NCBI GenBank assembly: GCA_020881915.1
Contig: JAJFPB010000001.1
Location: 6,014,001 to 6,078,000, forward strand
DNA from: Paramyrothecium sp. XJ0827
Lineage: Eukaryota > Ascomycota > Sordariomycetes > Hypocreales > Stachybotryaceae
Length of the DNA stretch: 64,000 bases
Direction: 5' to 3'
The stretch's first letter is position 1. Each line of letters begins with the position of its first letter. Made by a program: the position numbers and the translations under genes. Shown piece after piece: positions 1 to 10,387 of the stretch. The notes under the pieces were generated by a model that was not told the origin of the DNA, made no database searches, and saw nothing but the letters and a program-made list of their open reading frames with translations.

Positions 1-456
1 TGCTGGCACAAGAAAGTGGTCGCAATATCTCAGGAGGCCATCGCGTGACTCCTCGTAGTCATGCAAATCCAGTGGCGGCATGTTGAAAATGCAGTCCGAA
101 GAAGTGACGGGCATCGGTATGAATTCCTTCCAGCTGCTGTCTTCGCGGAAGGGTAAATCGTATATAGGCGTACTTGGTTTTGGAAAGGGGTTTCCAACCT
201 CGCCCCATACTTTTGCGTCTGGATATTCGGTCCGTGGTTTGCCGGGGGACCAATCACGCTCATGTCGACGCTGACTTTCGAGACGTGTGATGGTCACGTT
301 GCTTCCACTTCTTTTGCTATGGGGCGAATTGCTGTCTTCGTTGTAGTCGTCCGGCACGACGACGTGATAAACTCCGTCCGCCATATCGGAGGGGATGGTC
401 CAGGACCAAACACCCGCAATGAAAGCAAAGAGAACCCGAACATGTGGCGACCTCAT
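1..456 (-). CDS. small secreted protein, 5' part only (cut by window edge)
   Basis: The reading frame opens at an ATG (bases 454-456) and stays open for 152 codons to base 1, so the C-terminus lies outside the window. Residues 1-20 form a typical signal peptide: basic MRSPHVR, a hydrophobic stretch VLFAFIAGVW, then a likely cleavage site near WSWT-IP. The following segment is acidic (DMADG, PDDYNED), with a KR pair at residues 48-49 that could be a Kex2-type processing site. After that the chain is rich in Pro, Arg and Asp, with cysteines at about 122 and 145. I do not recognise the family. The layout (signal peptide, acidic stretch, KR, few cysteines) fits a fungal small secreted protein, but that is inference. 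No intron is needed in the visible part. Confidence 0.6.
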   Translation of the reverse strand, partial: MRSPHVRVLFAFIAGVWSWTIPSDMADGVYHVVVPDDYNEDSNSPHSKRSGSNVTITRLESQRRHERDWSPGKPRTEYPDAKVWGEVGNPFPKPSTPIYDLPFREDSSWKEFIPMPVTSSDCIFNMPPLDLHDYEESRDGLLRYCDHFLVPA

Positions 457-1507
457 GGTATATATGAAGCCAAAAAACGGCCTTCCACAACGATCTTGAA
501 TCTTGAATCTAGACCACAGTTGCAAGGTGCTCGCTCGTTTGTTGGAGCCTTTGATGCCTCAAAGCTTCGAGGAGAAAAGCTCGATACAGAGACCGGATCG
601 AGGAAGTTGGGTACAGACTTCTACAAAAGACTTCATCTAGTCGTGGTCAAAAGCCATCATCACTGAGGACATGTACGTCCAGAGGGTTGGGTTTTTGTAG
701 CCCATTCCTCAACCTCACAAGGCAACGGGCGAGAAAAAATCTGTCTGCAACTGTAAAATTAGAAGCCAGTCCACAAAAAGCTGCATCCAAAGTAAGTAAA
801 CTCTAAGATCAAAGGCAAAGCCCTGTAAATAGATCATCTGATCTACGTTCATTTACACTTCATATACATCATTTTCAAGTGATGCATCTCGCGAAACCTT
901 GCCGGACAGCCAGGGAGCCTCTAGTGGTTAATACGGGCCCCTCAACCGCACTTACGTCCGATTTGAAAAGGGCAATCCTGCCCATGTAAGCCGACCGCAG
1001 AATTCTTTAGAGTTCATCTTTTATCCTGAAGACCTGAAGCCTGCCTGCTCGGCGCTCGGTGCTCGGTGGCCAAGCCGAGATTGACGAGGGGGAGGAAACC
1101 CTCAGCCACGATGCGCTAAAAGCCCGAGCCGCAGCCGCCTGCAATGATCCGTGTTGCCGGGACCCATGGGGGAACTTTTGGCGCGCGACCCGCTGGACCT
1201 CGAAAACACGCGACAAAGGAGCTTGGGTCGAATTTTCCTCCCTCCTTCAGCAAACCTTCCTGGGCCACGCGATGCCGATAGCAACCTCCTCTTCGTCCTG
1301 AGCCGATCCAAGACGGAATAGGGAGGTGAGTTGCAGCTGAAACATTGATCAAGTCGAATCTGCACCCACCGCTGGGGCGATGATGCCAGCATAAAGGGGA
1401 GCAGCACAAAGGCAAGTTGAACAACGCAAACCACATCGGCGTGGACTCTCGACAACGGCCGCATTGGCAGATTCCGTTAGCAATCTAAACCTCTGCTCCG
1501 CTCCGCC
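457..1507. other. intergenic region between divergent genes
   Basis: About 1 kb between the minus-strand secreted-protein gene and the first aminopeptidase exon. It should hold both promoters. Open frames here are short and overlap in several frames, and I see no conserved protein, tRNA or repeat. Confidence 0.6.
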
Positions 1508-1800
1508 ATGTCGCGGTCTCTCGTCCGGCAATTGGTCGCCGCAGCCGGCCAGCGACAAAGTCTGGCCCATAGCCCCCAGACCCTGAGCTCGCAGTGGAGC
1601 CGCGCGCCGGCGCAGGAACTGCAGGGCCTGGGCCGAAGCAATGCGAGCTGTCGGGGCACTAGGTCGCTGCCGGTAGAGCCGAGAAGAAGCTTCGCAACGG
1701 ATGCGTTTCGCTCCTTCGCAACCTCTTCGTCAAGAGGACCCATTGGCCATGGCAAAGGGCAACGATCGATTAGGAAGCTCCCGTTGCCTGCGTCTCGGAG
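1508..1800 (+). other. candidate alternative first coding exon: mitochondrial presequence of the aminopeptidase
   Basis: An ATG at 1508 opens 97 codons rich in Arg, Ser, Ala and Gln and poor in acidic residues, as expected for a mitochondrial presequence. It includes RRSFAT and FRSFAT, which resemble processing-peptidase sites. A consensus donor GTACGT begins at 1801. Joining base 1800 to base 2241, behind a CAG acceptor at 2238-2240, preserves the frame exactly: the split codon is AGC (Ser), followed by Lys-Pro-Lys and then the ATG at 2251 of the short aminopeptidase form. Budding-yeast Ape2 also has an N-terminal extension before its REVLPDN motif. The exon could instead be a chance open frame. 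Transcript data are not available here. Confidence 0.55.
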
Positions 1801-2250
1801 GTACGTTTCAGCGACCCGCCTGTCATTTTTCACCTGCGCCGTCTTGTCCACCAGAAGTAGCCGGCACTTCATGTGTCCCAGTCGAGGTACTTCAAGCTAC
1901 ATCACGCTCCTGAAGCTGTGGCGCGGCAAGACCCCGCCTTGGCGCTAGAAGACAGCTGCAGCTCCCCCTCCACCCCGCTATTTATCATCGTCACCAAGGC
2001 ACCCCCGAGCTCAGAGCTTTGCTTTACCATCAACTTCCTCCTACGCCCTGCCCTCTCTTCAAATATTTTCTCGACCGTTTGGTTTCCTAACCTCTCTTCT
2101 CCCTTGTTGTTTTCCTGCTCCCATCACGAAAGCGTTGGCCGTCCCTGCCATTGTGCTTCGAGTTCACTGACCTCGATCACCGCCTCTAGCCTCCTCCCAC
2201 AGATACCCTCTCGATCTTGTTCCGCCCACGCAAGGGCCAGCAAGCCCAAG
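1801..2250 (+). promoter_or_regulatory. candidate 440-nt intron that is also the leader/promoter of the short aminopeptidase form
   Basis: The stretch from GTACGT (1801) to the CAG acceptor at 2240 contains long pyrimidine-rich runs (about 2030-2130) of the kind found near fungal transcription starts, and a CTGAC branch-like site near 2168. It may act both as an intron for the long transcript and as the 5' leader for a transcript starting just upstream of ATG 2251. Confidence 0.45.
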
Positions 2251-5046
2251 ATGACCGACCGTGAAGTTCTGCCTGACAATGTCAAGCCTAACCACTATAT
2301 CGTCTCTTTGAGGGACCTGGAGTTCAAGAACTGGACCTACAAGGGTACCGTGACGTGAGTTACCCCTCAGACCAGAAGCTCATGACACCTCGCTCTCTCG
2401 GCATCTGGTAGCACGCGAGCACTCAATTTCTTACAAGTTCCTCTTCAGCATCGAGTCCGAGATTGTCAAGCCTACGAATCAAGTTGTCTTGAACACACTG
2501 GAGCTTAAGCTCTTCAAGGCCAGCGTCACTCTCGATCACACCAAGGGCTCGCAAACCTTTGAATCCTCCAACTTTAGCTACGATGACAAGGCCCAGCGTG
2601 CGACCATCTCCTTTGACCAGGAGCTTCCTGTTTCTAAGAAGGCCTCCATCACCATTGAGTTCGAGGGTGTCATGAACAACGAAATGGCCGGCTTCTACCG
2701 AAGCAAGTACAAGCCTGTCACTACCCCGGCTGCTTCTGTTCCTCGCGACGACGACTGGCACTACATGCTGAGCACACAATTCGAGTCGTGCGACGCCCGC
2801 CGCGCCTTCCCTTGCTTTGACGAACCAAACTTGAAGGCAACATTCGATTTCGAGATCGAGGTTCCGGTTGACCAGGTCGCTCTTAGCAACATGCCTGTCA
2901 AGGAGACAAAGCCTACCAGGGACGGGTGGAACATGGTATCTTTCGAAACGTCTCCGCTCATGAGCTCTTACCTGCTGGCTTGGGCTGTTGGAGACTTTGA
3001 GTACGTTGAGGCTTTCACTGACCGTCGCTATAACGGAAAGCAAATCCCCGTGCGTGTCTACACCACGCGTGGGCTCAAGGAGCAAGGCCGCTGGGCACTC
3101 GAGCACGCACCCAAGATCATCGACTTCTTCTCCGAGGTCTTTGATATCGACTACCCTCTGCCCAAATCCGACTTGATTGCTGTTCACGAGTTTACCCATG
3201 GCGCTATGGAGAACTGGGGTCTGGTCACCTACCGAACCACTCAGGTCCTCTTTGACGAGAAGACTTCCGACCCTAGATTCAAGAACGATATTGCCTACGT
3301 CGTCGCCCACGAACTTGCTCATCAGTGGTTCGGTAACCTCGTGACCATGGACTGGTGGGATGAGCTCTGGTTGAACGAGGGTTTCGCCACTTGGGTCGGT
3401 TGGCACGCTGTTGACCACCTGCACCCCGAGTGGCAGGTTTGGGCCCAATTTGTCAACGAAGGTATGGAGGGAGCCTTCCGTCTGGATGGCATCCGCGCTA
3501 GTCACCCTATCCATGTCCCCGTCCGTGACGCTCTCGACATCAACCAGATCTTCGACTCTATCAGCTACGCCAAGGGCTGTTCCGTCATCCGCATGTTAGC
3601 CCACCACCTTGGTGTGGAGACCTTCCTCAAGGGTGTCTCCAACTATCTCAAGGCCCACGCCTATGGCAATGCCAAGACCAAGGCTCTCTGGGATGCGCTA
3701 AGCGAAGCTTCCGGACAGGATGTCAATGCCATCATGCACCCCTGGATCTCCAAGATTGGCCACCCCGTCCTGACTGTGGCTGAGGAGCCAGGCCAGATTT
3801 CTGTGAAGCAGTCTCGCTTCCTTTCCACTGGTGATGTCAAGCCTGAGGATGACACAACTACTTGGTGGTTGCCCCTAGGCTTGGAAGGTAAGAAGGGCGA
3901 GAGTGGTGTCGCCGCTTTATCCCTTACCAAGAAGGAGGAGACCATTCGTGACATTGATGACGACTTCTACAAGCTCAACAGCGGCGCCACTGGTTTCTAC
4001 CGCATCAACTATCCTCCTGCTCGTCTGGCTAAGCTCAGCCAGCAGCTTGATCGCCTTGGTACCGAGGAAAGGATTGCCATTATTGGCTCGACAGCTGATC
4101 TTGCTTTTGCGGGTAACGGCACCACTGCAGCTCTTCTGACTCTGTTGCAGGGTTTCTCCAAGGAATCCCACACCTTGGTCTGGAGTCAGGTGCTGGATTC
4201 GATTGCTTCTGTCAAGTCTGTCTTCGCTGAGGATGAGACCATCAAGAAGGGTTTGGAGAATTTCGTTCTCAAGCTTATTGATGAGAAGGTCAAGGCCATT
4301 GGCTGGGACTTCCCCGAGGGCGAGGATTACTTGACTGGCATTCTGCGCAAGCAGTTGATTGGCACTGCTGTTGCCAACAAGCACCCAGGGTAAGTGATCT
4401 TAGCGTATTACATGCAACCTTTACTAATATGTGTAGGGTCCTCGAGGAGGCTTACAAGCGATTCACCGCCTGGGCTGAGAATCCTGAAGCGAACGCCATC
4501 TACCCAGCTCTTCGCGGCTCTGTCTGGCGCTCCGGTGTCGAGAAGGACGCCGCTCGTGCTGTTGAGCTGCTGAAGAAGGAGTGGTATAACACCAAGTCGG
4601 TTGATGGAAAGCTGTTCTGTCTCAGAGTTCTGGCGGCTGTTAAGGACACTGAGCTGCTGAACTCCTCGGTCATTCCCTTCAACTTCAACGCCCAGCCTCC
4701 ATCTGACGCAGTCCCCAGTGCCGATATGCACGTTCTCGGTGTTGGCCTGGCAGCAAACACTGTCGCCCGGCCACTGCAGTGGGAGTTCATGAAGAAGAAC
4801 TGGGACGCAGTTGTGGCCAAGCTGGGCAACCCCATCGTCCTGGACCGCTACATCAACGTCAGCTTGAGAGGATTCACTGATGAGTCAGACATCAACGACA
4901 TCGATGCCTTCTTCAAGGACAAGGATACCAAGAGCTTCGACCGTACTCTTGGTACCGTGAAGGACCGGATTCGCGGCCGTGCCGCTTACAAGAAGAGGGA
5001 TGCCGCGTCACTCAAGGAATGGCTCAACGCCAACGGTTACGTCTGA
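2251..5046 (+). CDS. APE2: M1-family zinc aminopeptidase (Ape2/Aap1 type)
   Basis: Three exons: 2251-2354, 2449-4389 and 4437-5046, giving 884 residues, the normal length for fungal M1 enzymes. Donors are GTGAGT and GTAAGT, and the second intron has a TACTAAT branch site. The substrate-exopeptidase motif GAMEN is at residues 286-290. The zinc site is H322-E323-L-A-H326, with the third ligand E345 in NEGFATW. The family removes N-terminal residues from peptides, often preferring Leu, Lys or Arg, in the cytosol or in mitochondria depending on the N-terminus. The chosen ATG sits in a good context (CCCAAG-ATG) and directly precedes the conserved REVLPDNV start of the domain. An upstream exon (1508-1800) can add a mitochondrial presequence in frame. 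I cannot separate the Ape2 and Aap1 names from sequence alone. Confidence 0.95.
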
Positions 5047-6080
5047 CTCAAGGGTCATCACAAGCTATAGTGCATAGTCTTGAGAGATCCTGGATGTTCC
5101 CGAAGACGCAGGAATCGTAATTTTCGGTTAACTAAAAAGCACATCTACTTATCTCCACTTTAATACAAGAATTACAATTATGGACATGCACTTTTGGCTA
5201 TTCTCTTGGTTTACAAACCTCTGCAACCCGCGTATCAAGGTTAACCCTCCTTTGGGGCGCATCTGCTGGCTGGTTTGGTTACCTTCTGTGAAAGCAAATC
5301 CCCGAATCCAGTTTGAGCTCTCAGCCACAATAACCTTGTAGCGAATAGTAGCACCAAGTCCCCGAGTCTGTCTTGCACGTCTATAGCACTACCACCGTCG
5401 ACCTCGGTTTGCAAGACAAGGCTTGCCAACAGCAATGCAACAGTTCGCCTGTGTAACCAAAGCTCCTAAACTTACGCGGCATCGACCAAGCTGGCCTTGC
5501 GCACGGCTCGCTGTTCTTGGGCTGAAGCATCACAGCATGTACCACGCACCTGAGGCGTCTTCAGGATCAGCCTCTCTTCATGACACGAGTGAGCACATAT
5601 ACCTGCTGTTCACGAAGTTGCGTAGGTAGCCTGAGGAAAATTCTAGCATGGGTCGTTTCTCGAAGCTCATTCATGATTGTAAAGCTGTCCCTATCCTAAC
5701 CGCCATTAATGAGAAGTGGCGACTCAAATTCGCTGCCTCCTCCCAGTCGTCCACGAGGAAACATGAATCAAAAACAAAAAGGTATCACCCGCTGCCCATG
5801 CCGCACGAGAAACTGTTTGGCCAAATGATAGGCAGAGTCCCTTCCCTCAGAACCATCGTGCGCTTGTCATGTCCATACCACAACGCTGAGCATGATTCTC
5901 CAGCTCCCGTAATAACCAACAAAACCTAAAACGCCATAGTCCTTGATCCTCGTAGTTCCTAGGAAATCCTCGTCGCCCACGTCAAGAATATCATGAAGCA
6001 CCCATCCCATGCCATGCGCCCATCCGTTATCTCGCTTAGTCGTATATCATAAAGCACATTGTAAAAGACCAGCACGCCTA
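5047..6080. other. intergenic region between convergent genes
   Basis: About 1 kb holding the 3' ends of the aminopeptidase gene and of the opposing SOK1-like gene. Only short unsupported open frames are present. I see no RNA gene or repeat. Confidence 0.6.
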
Positions 6081-9000
6081 TCACTGTGCCGGCTGTGTCT
6101 CTTCCTGTTCCACCCTTGTTGCAATAGCATCCCACCAGGGACCATGGGAAGCTCTGTCAACCGCTCCGACCTTGTCAAGAAGATCAGAGATGTGTCGGAC
6201 TTTCTCGACGAATTCCGATAAACCCAAACTAGCCAGCCTCTCGCCAGCAGTGTTTGTAGCCTTGACCTTTTCACTAGCCGACTGGGCTGTGAGGCGTGTT
6301 AGAATGTTGCCACGGAGGCGCGTGAGCAGTAACCGAAGAACAGGTTCATTCGGATCCCTAGAGTCCCGACACATGTCCTGGCTAGCAGTGAGCACTCTAG
6401 TTATAAGAGCACGAAGCTGTACTTTCGTAGCCCCCGGCATAGAGCGACCGGATTCCAGAGCTGCCATCGTGCCATCGATGGTGGCGTCGATGGACGGGTG
6501 CTCCGCCTCAAGGACACTCATGATCCGCGAGGCCTCGGTCTTCCATGCCGAACGAACATCTCGTTTTAGGATGTTCTTGCATTGAAGGAGCACAGCGCCA
6601 GCCGTCGTGATGCGACGCACGAGCACGGAAACTTCGTTGATGCGTTTGATGTCCAGGCGTAACATTTCTGGGACTTGGTCCACATTAACAGGAGCCGGCT
6701 GTGTGAAGACATCAACAAGCAACTGCGCGTAAAACCGCGCAGGTCCCGGGCGCAGCTTAAGGTGGTTGATCCCTTCGGGATCTCGCTTCTGCAATTCGGC
6801 CATCACCTTGGCTCTTGCTAACCTCCAAGCCGTCTCTGCAGCCGATAGACTGAGTTTCTCTTTTTCTATCTCCTCAGTGAATCGTTTAGCTTCGTATTGG
6901 GGCGCAGACTCGATCAGTTGTGGGGCTGAGATTCTCAACAGATAGTTGATGTAGTCACAGAGCATAACATCGATAAAGCCGTTCAAGGCTTCAACCCTAT
7001 CTATGAAATCTCCTTGTAATAATTTGTTCTTGACGAGGTCTTTGACTTCATCGTCTCGGAAAGGAGCACAAAGCTTCGGTAGGAGTGATGCCATAGCAGC
7101 GAAAAACTTTTCATACGAGAAGTTGCCAAGAGCAAATTGCTGCTGCGCCATTTCTGGGTCAAGAACCTCGCCAATCAAGTTGTACATCGAATTGCCAGGT
7201 TTCAGAAGCCGTTGCAATTTGTCTTTGATCGTGCTGGCCAGAATCATGAAGCTCTGAAAGTTCGCATAGTTGGCCGTATCGGTCATTGAAATTCTCATGT
7301 GCTCAAACACGGGCTGTGAAACTGCTGCTTTCTGAGCCTTGTATTCATCGACCGGGACTTGATACTCTTTGTTGATAGCTAGTTCATGCACAACGACTCG
7401 ATTATCTGGCAGGAGAACACCGAGACCGGGCTTGGGCACCGGCTGCGGTGCTTGGCTTTTGCTTCCTGGAGTCGATGGCGGTGTAAGCGTCTGTATGTGA
7501 GAAGCTACCAGACTTGTGGCTGTGGCGGACGCCTCGCCAGCCGTAGAATCCGCGAGGCGAGGTTTCGTGTCGCCCGTCTTCTTCTTCGCATTTCGCGCTT
7601 TCCTGGCCTGATTAACGGCCTCGAAGATCATCTTCTTTCCCTTCTCGGGCCCTGCCAGCTTTTTGATGCGGACTATCAGCATAAGTTGGCTGTCCTGGAT
7701 GCTTTGACGATACCCCGCCGCTACTGAATCCTCGGTCGTATCCTTAACGGTTTGAAAGATTGCGTCTAGTTCGACGAATTGCATCAGCATCACTTCAATG
7801 AGCGCGTTGCTGTCCCGGGACTTCCATGCGATAAATGCATTGTGAAAAACAGCATATGCCTCCGAGAAGGAGTTCTGCAAAGTCGGTGGCATAGTAAATC
7901 GGTTCGCTGACGTCAGGCGGGAGAGAATGGTTTCAAATGTGACAAGAACGTCTTTCGCTTTGCTAATCAAGTCTTGTAGTTGAGGATTGTCAAGATCAGC
8001 TGATGGAAGACGATGTGTCGCAATATCATTGTCAGCCTCACTGTCGCCGTTCATATTGCTGAGGACCTGGTTTGGATGACCGAGGATCAGGTATGCGCTG
8101 AGGAAGGTTCGAACAGCGGCCATCTCGTCCACCGATCCTGGCTCGCCTTCACGCAGGCCGCAAATCCTCAGAAGCCGGGCTGAAACCGTAAGAACCTCTT
8201 CCTGCGCCAGAAGGTCGACGACACTATCGAATGAGGTATCACGAATGCCGTCAACAGTAAGGCCGAGGTCATTGAATCGGCGTATGGCTTTCCTTCTGAT
8301 GCATCCACGCCACCAGCCTTGTATCCTTGCAACGGCCACGTCACTGCTCAAGGGAGGCAAGGCCCTCTCTTTCGGCTGCGGAGAAGATTCATCTGGTTTT
8401 CTCGTGGCAACGCTCTGGCCCCGGTTACGTCTAGGTGTGCTCTTTGTCCGAAGCTCTTCTCTTCTTCTCTCAGCCTCGGCCATGCGCTCCTCGATCTGAG
8501 CTTTGATTCTAGCCGAGTCCTGCTCGCGCTTTTCTTTAATGAATTCGGCAATTTGTTTCGCCTTGCGCACCTCCTCCGCGCAGTTGGCCACAATCTCCGC
8601 CAAGTTACGTTCTCGTGCTTGCTGGGCGGCCAAAGCACGCTCCTCTGACGTCGCACTGCCCCTCGGTGCTGCCTTGGCCAAGGCGGCTCGGAGACGGACT
8701 TTTTCGGCATGCGCTGCTCGATCCGCCAGGCGAGCTCGACGATCTTCAAGGAACGAGGCTCGGCGCAGGTGCTGCGCAACCTGCTTGCTCTGCTCTCCAG
8801 TGTGATGAGGGGATGGTTGAATCGAGGAACAGCGCGATTGGACCGACGACATGGAGTTTCGGCGTGATGAAGCGGCTGAATCCTTGCGACGGGCTTGCGA
8901 TGGCCTATAAAATCTGGCACTTGTTCGGGAAGGAGGTGTCAGGATACGGGAATCTTGGGCCAGGACGTCGTCCGCAGCGGGAGGCGAATCCAGATCCAGA

Positions 9001-9089
9001 TCCATGTCCATAGGCTCGTTTGATGCGGGGGCATTCGACTCCTCGAGGTTGCGCACCGGCTCCGTTAGATCAATCGAGGGGCGGCGCAT
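6081..9089 (-). CDS. SOK1: Tcp11-domain protein with IQ motif (Sok1-like)
   Basis: A single uninterrupted frame of 1002 residues starts at the ATG complementary to 9087-9089. Residues 1-105 are Ser/Pro-rich and disordered. Residues 105-215 are strongly charged and helical (repeats of the REEALAA type, EKREQ, EERMAEAERRREE) and probably form a coiled coil. Residues about 251-275 (VARIQGWWRGCIRRK) match an IQ calmodulin-binding motif. From about residue 470 to the end lies the T-complex-11 domain. Yeast Sok1, the named fungal member, was found as a suppressor of protein-kinase-A loss, so a role in cAMP-linked growth or stress signalling is expected from the family, not shown by this sequence. 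The C-terminus is acidic and Gln-rich. No intron is needed. Confidence 0.85.
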   Translation of the reverse strand: MRRPSIDLTEPVRNLEESNAPASNEPMDMDLDLDSPPAADDVLAQDSRILTPPSRTSARFYRPSQARRKDSAASSRRNSMSSVQSRCSSIQPSPHHTGEQSKQVAQHLRRASFLEDRRARLADRAAHAEKVRLRAALAKAAPRGSATSEERALAAQQARERNLAEIVANCAEEVRKAKQIAEFIKEKREQDSARIKAQIEERMAEAERRREELRTKSTPRRNRGQSVATRKPDESSPQPKERALPPLSSDVAVARIQGWWRGCIRRKAIRRFNDLGLTVDGIRDTSFDSVVDLLAQEEVLTVSARLLRICGLREGEPGSVDEMAAVRTFLSAYLILGHPNQVLSNMNGDSEADNDIATHRLPSADLDNPQLQDLISKAKDVLVTFETILSRLTSANRFTMPPTLQNSFSEAYAVFHNAFIAWKSRDSNALIEVMLMQFVELDAIFQTVKDTTEDSVAAGYRQSIQDSQLMLIVRIKKLAGPEKGKKMIFEAVNQARKARNAKKKTGDTKPRLADSTAGEASATATSLVASHIQTLTPPSTPGSKSQAPQPVPKPGLGVLLPDNRVVVHELAINKEYQVPVDEYKAQKAAVSQPVFEHMRISMTDTANYANFQSFMILASTIKDKLQRLLKPGNSMYNLIGEVLDPEMAQQQFALGNFSYEKFFAAMASLLPKLCAPFRDDEVKDLVKNKLLQGDFIDRVEALNGFIDVMLCDYINYLLRISAPQLIESAPQYEAKRFTEEIEKEKLSLSAAETAWRLARAKVMAELQKRDPEGINHLKLRPGPARFYAQLLVDVFTQPAPVNVDQVPEMLRLDIKRINEVSVLVRRITTAGAVLLQCKNILKRDVRSAWKTEASRIMSVLEAEHPSIDATIDGTMAALESGRSMPGATKVQLRALITRVLTASQDMCRDSRDPNEPVLRLLLTRLRGNILTRLTAQSASEKVKATNTAGERLASLGLSEFVEKVRHISDLLDKVGAVDRASHGPWWDAIATRVEQEETQPAQ

Positions 9090-10387
9090 CGTGCCTGTGA
9101 ATGCCGTAGCCTTCGTACAGCGGACGGCTCACTGTTGGGCAAACCCGATAAGGTTACTGGGACAAGACGGGTAGCCTCGAAGGCCGAAGGCTGAGCGAGG
9201 TGGCGGCTGAATGACAGCGTCGGTCGATGCGCATGGATATAGTTCAACGTATCGCGATCGTGGGTGTAACAATATATATATGTATATGTGTATGGAAAGA
9301 TAGCGAAGGTCCAAACCAGTAAACCCTCGGGGGGGGGCAACAAAATAAGTGGTGGTCGAAGCTGGGATGTCAAGAGTGACGCTGACGCAGGAAAATTACC
9401 ACCATATAAGAATGGCGCGAAGCCGAGAACAGCCTTTCAGGCGAGCGCCTTGCACTAGGACGGTTCTCAGGCAAGAAGACGAAGGAAGGGTAAAAGCCAC
9501 CGGGCGCAAAAAGAGACCAGAACACAGCTCTGATCCAGGCAGCGCGGCGAGTGGGTGAATGGGTGCCGATACCAAGGCACGCTGAGGATGGGATGAAAAT
9601 AAAATTGAGTGGCTACTGGCGGAGGAGTGGAAAACAAGATGGCGGGATGTTCAAAGGCTAAGGTCAAGGTAGTCTAGTTGGTACAGAACGACTAAGCATC
9701 GAGAGAAGATAAGCCGAGGACTGCTGTCGAAAGCAGGACCAGCCCAGGACCCGTTCGGGTAGCTCGGTGTGCCTGCTGCCCTCTGCTTACGGCAGGTACC
9801 TTGTGCCCGCTTTGCCCGCCTCGCCTTCCCTGAGTCTCGTGCGCCACCACTACAACACCACCTCATGGCTGTCAAATTGCGGGGAGGCGCCGCCATTTTC
9901 AACTGGATGACGGAATCTTCTAGTCTATATTTACTCATCTGCACATGCGACCAGCATGCTAGCCGACGGGAACAGAGCTACTCTGCACTTCGTGGGTAGT
10001 CGCATCAACATTCATCATTAACAATTCTCTGCAGGATGCATGTAAGCCCGCAGTTTCCAACATGTAGGTGTCTCAACATATCATCAGAACAGCACCCATG
10101 AACCAAGCCCGTTAAAATGTATAGACGTGCAACTGTATGCTACCTGTCCACATACGCCTCAAACACCTTGCCCAATGGCACGGCTGTGCTAGTAAATGCC
10201 CATTCGACGAACGCCTAGACCTTGCCAAATAAAACGCCTGTCCCTGCCATGTTCTTTTCATCATCAATGCCATGTGTGCCAATGCTAAAATGCTTACAAT
10301 GCTAAAGTGCTTCATCTGGCCAATCATCATTGCATTCCCTTCTCGGGAAGCATCTTCTCGATGCGAGGAGGACTGCCCGGCAATTGC
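9090..10387. other. intergenic region with G9 tract and TATA-rich stretch
   Basis: Probably the promoter and leader of the SOK1-like gene (minus strand) and the 3' region of the phosphatase gene. It holds a run of nine G at about 9329-9337 and an alternating TA/TG stretch near 9270-9292. No gene is recognisable. Confidence 0.55.

Noticed and set aside
2423..3514. 363-codon open frame antisense to the aminopeptidase
   Set aside because: It is a shadow of the biased codon use of the M1 gene. It has no motif and overlaps exons with catalytic residues.
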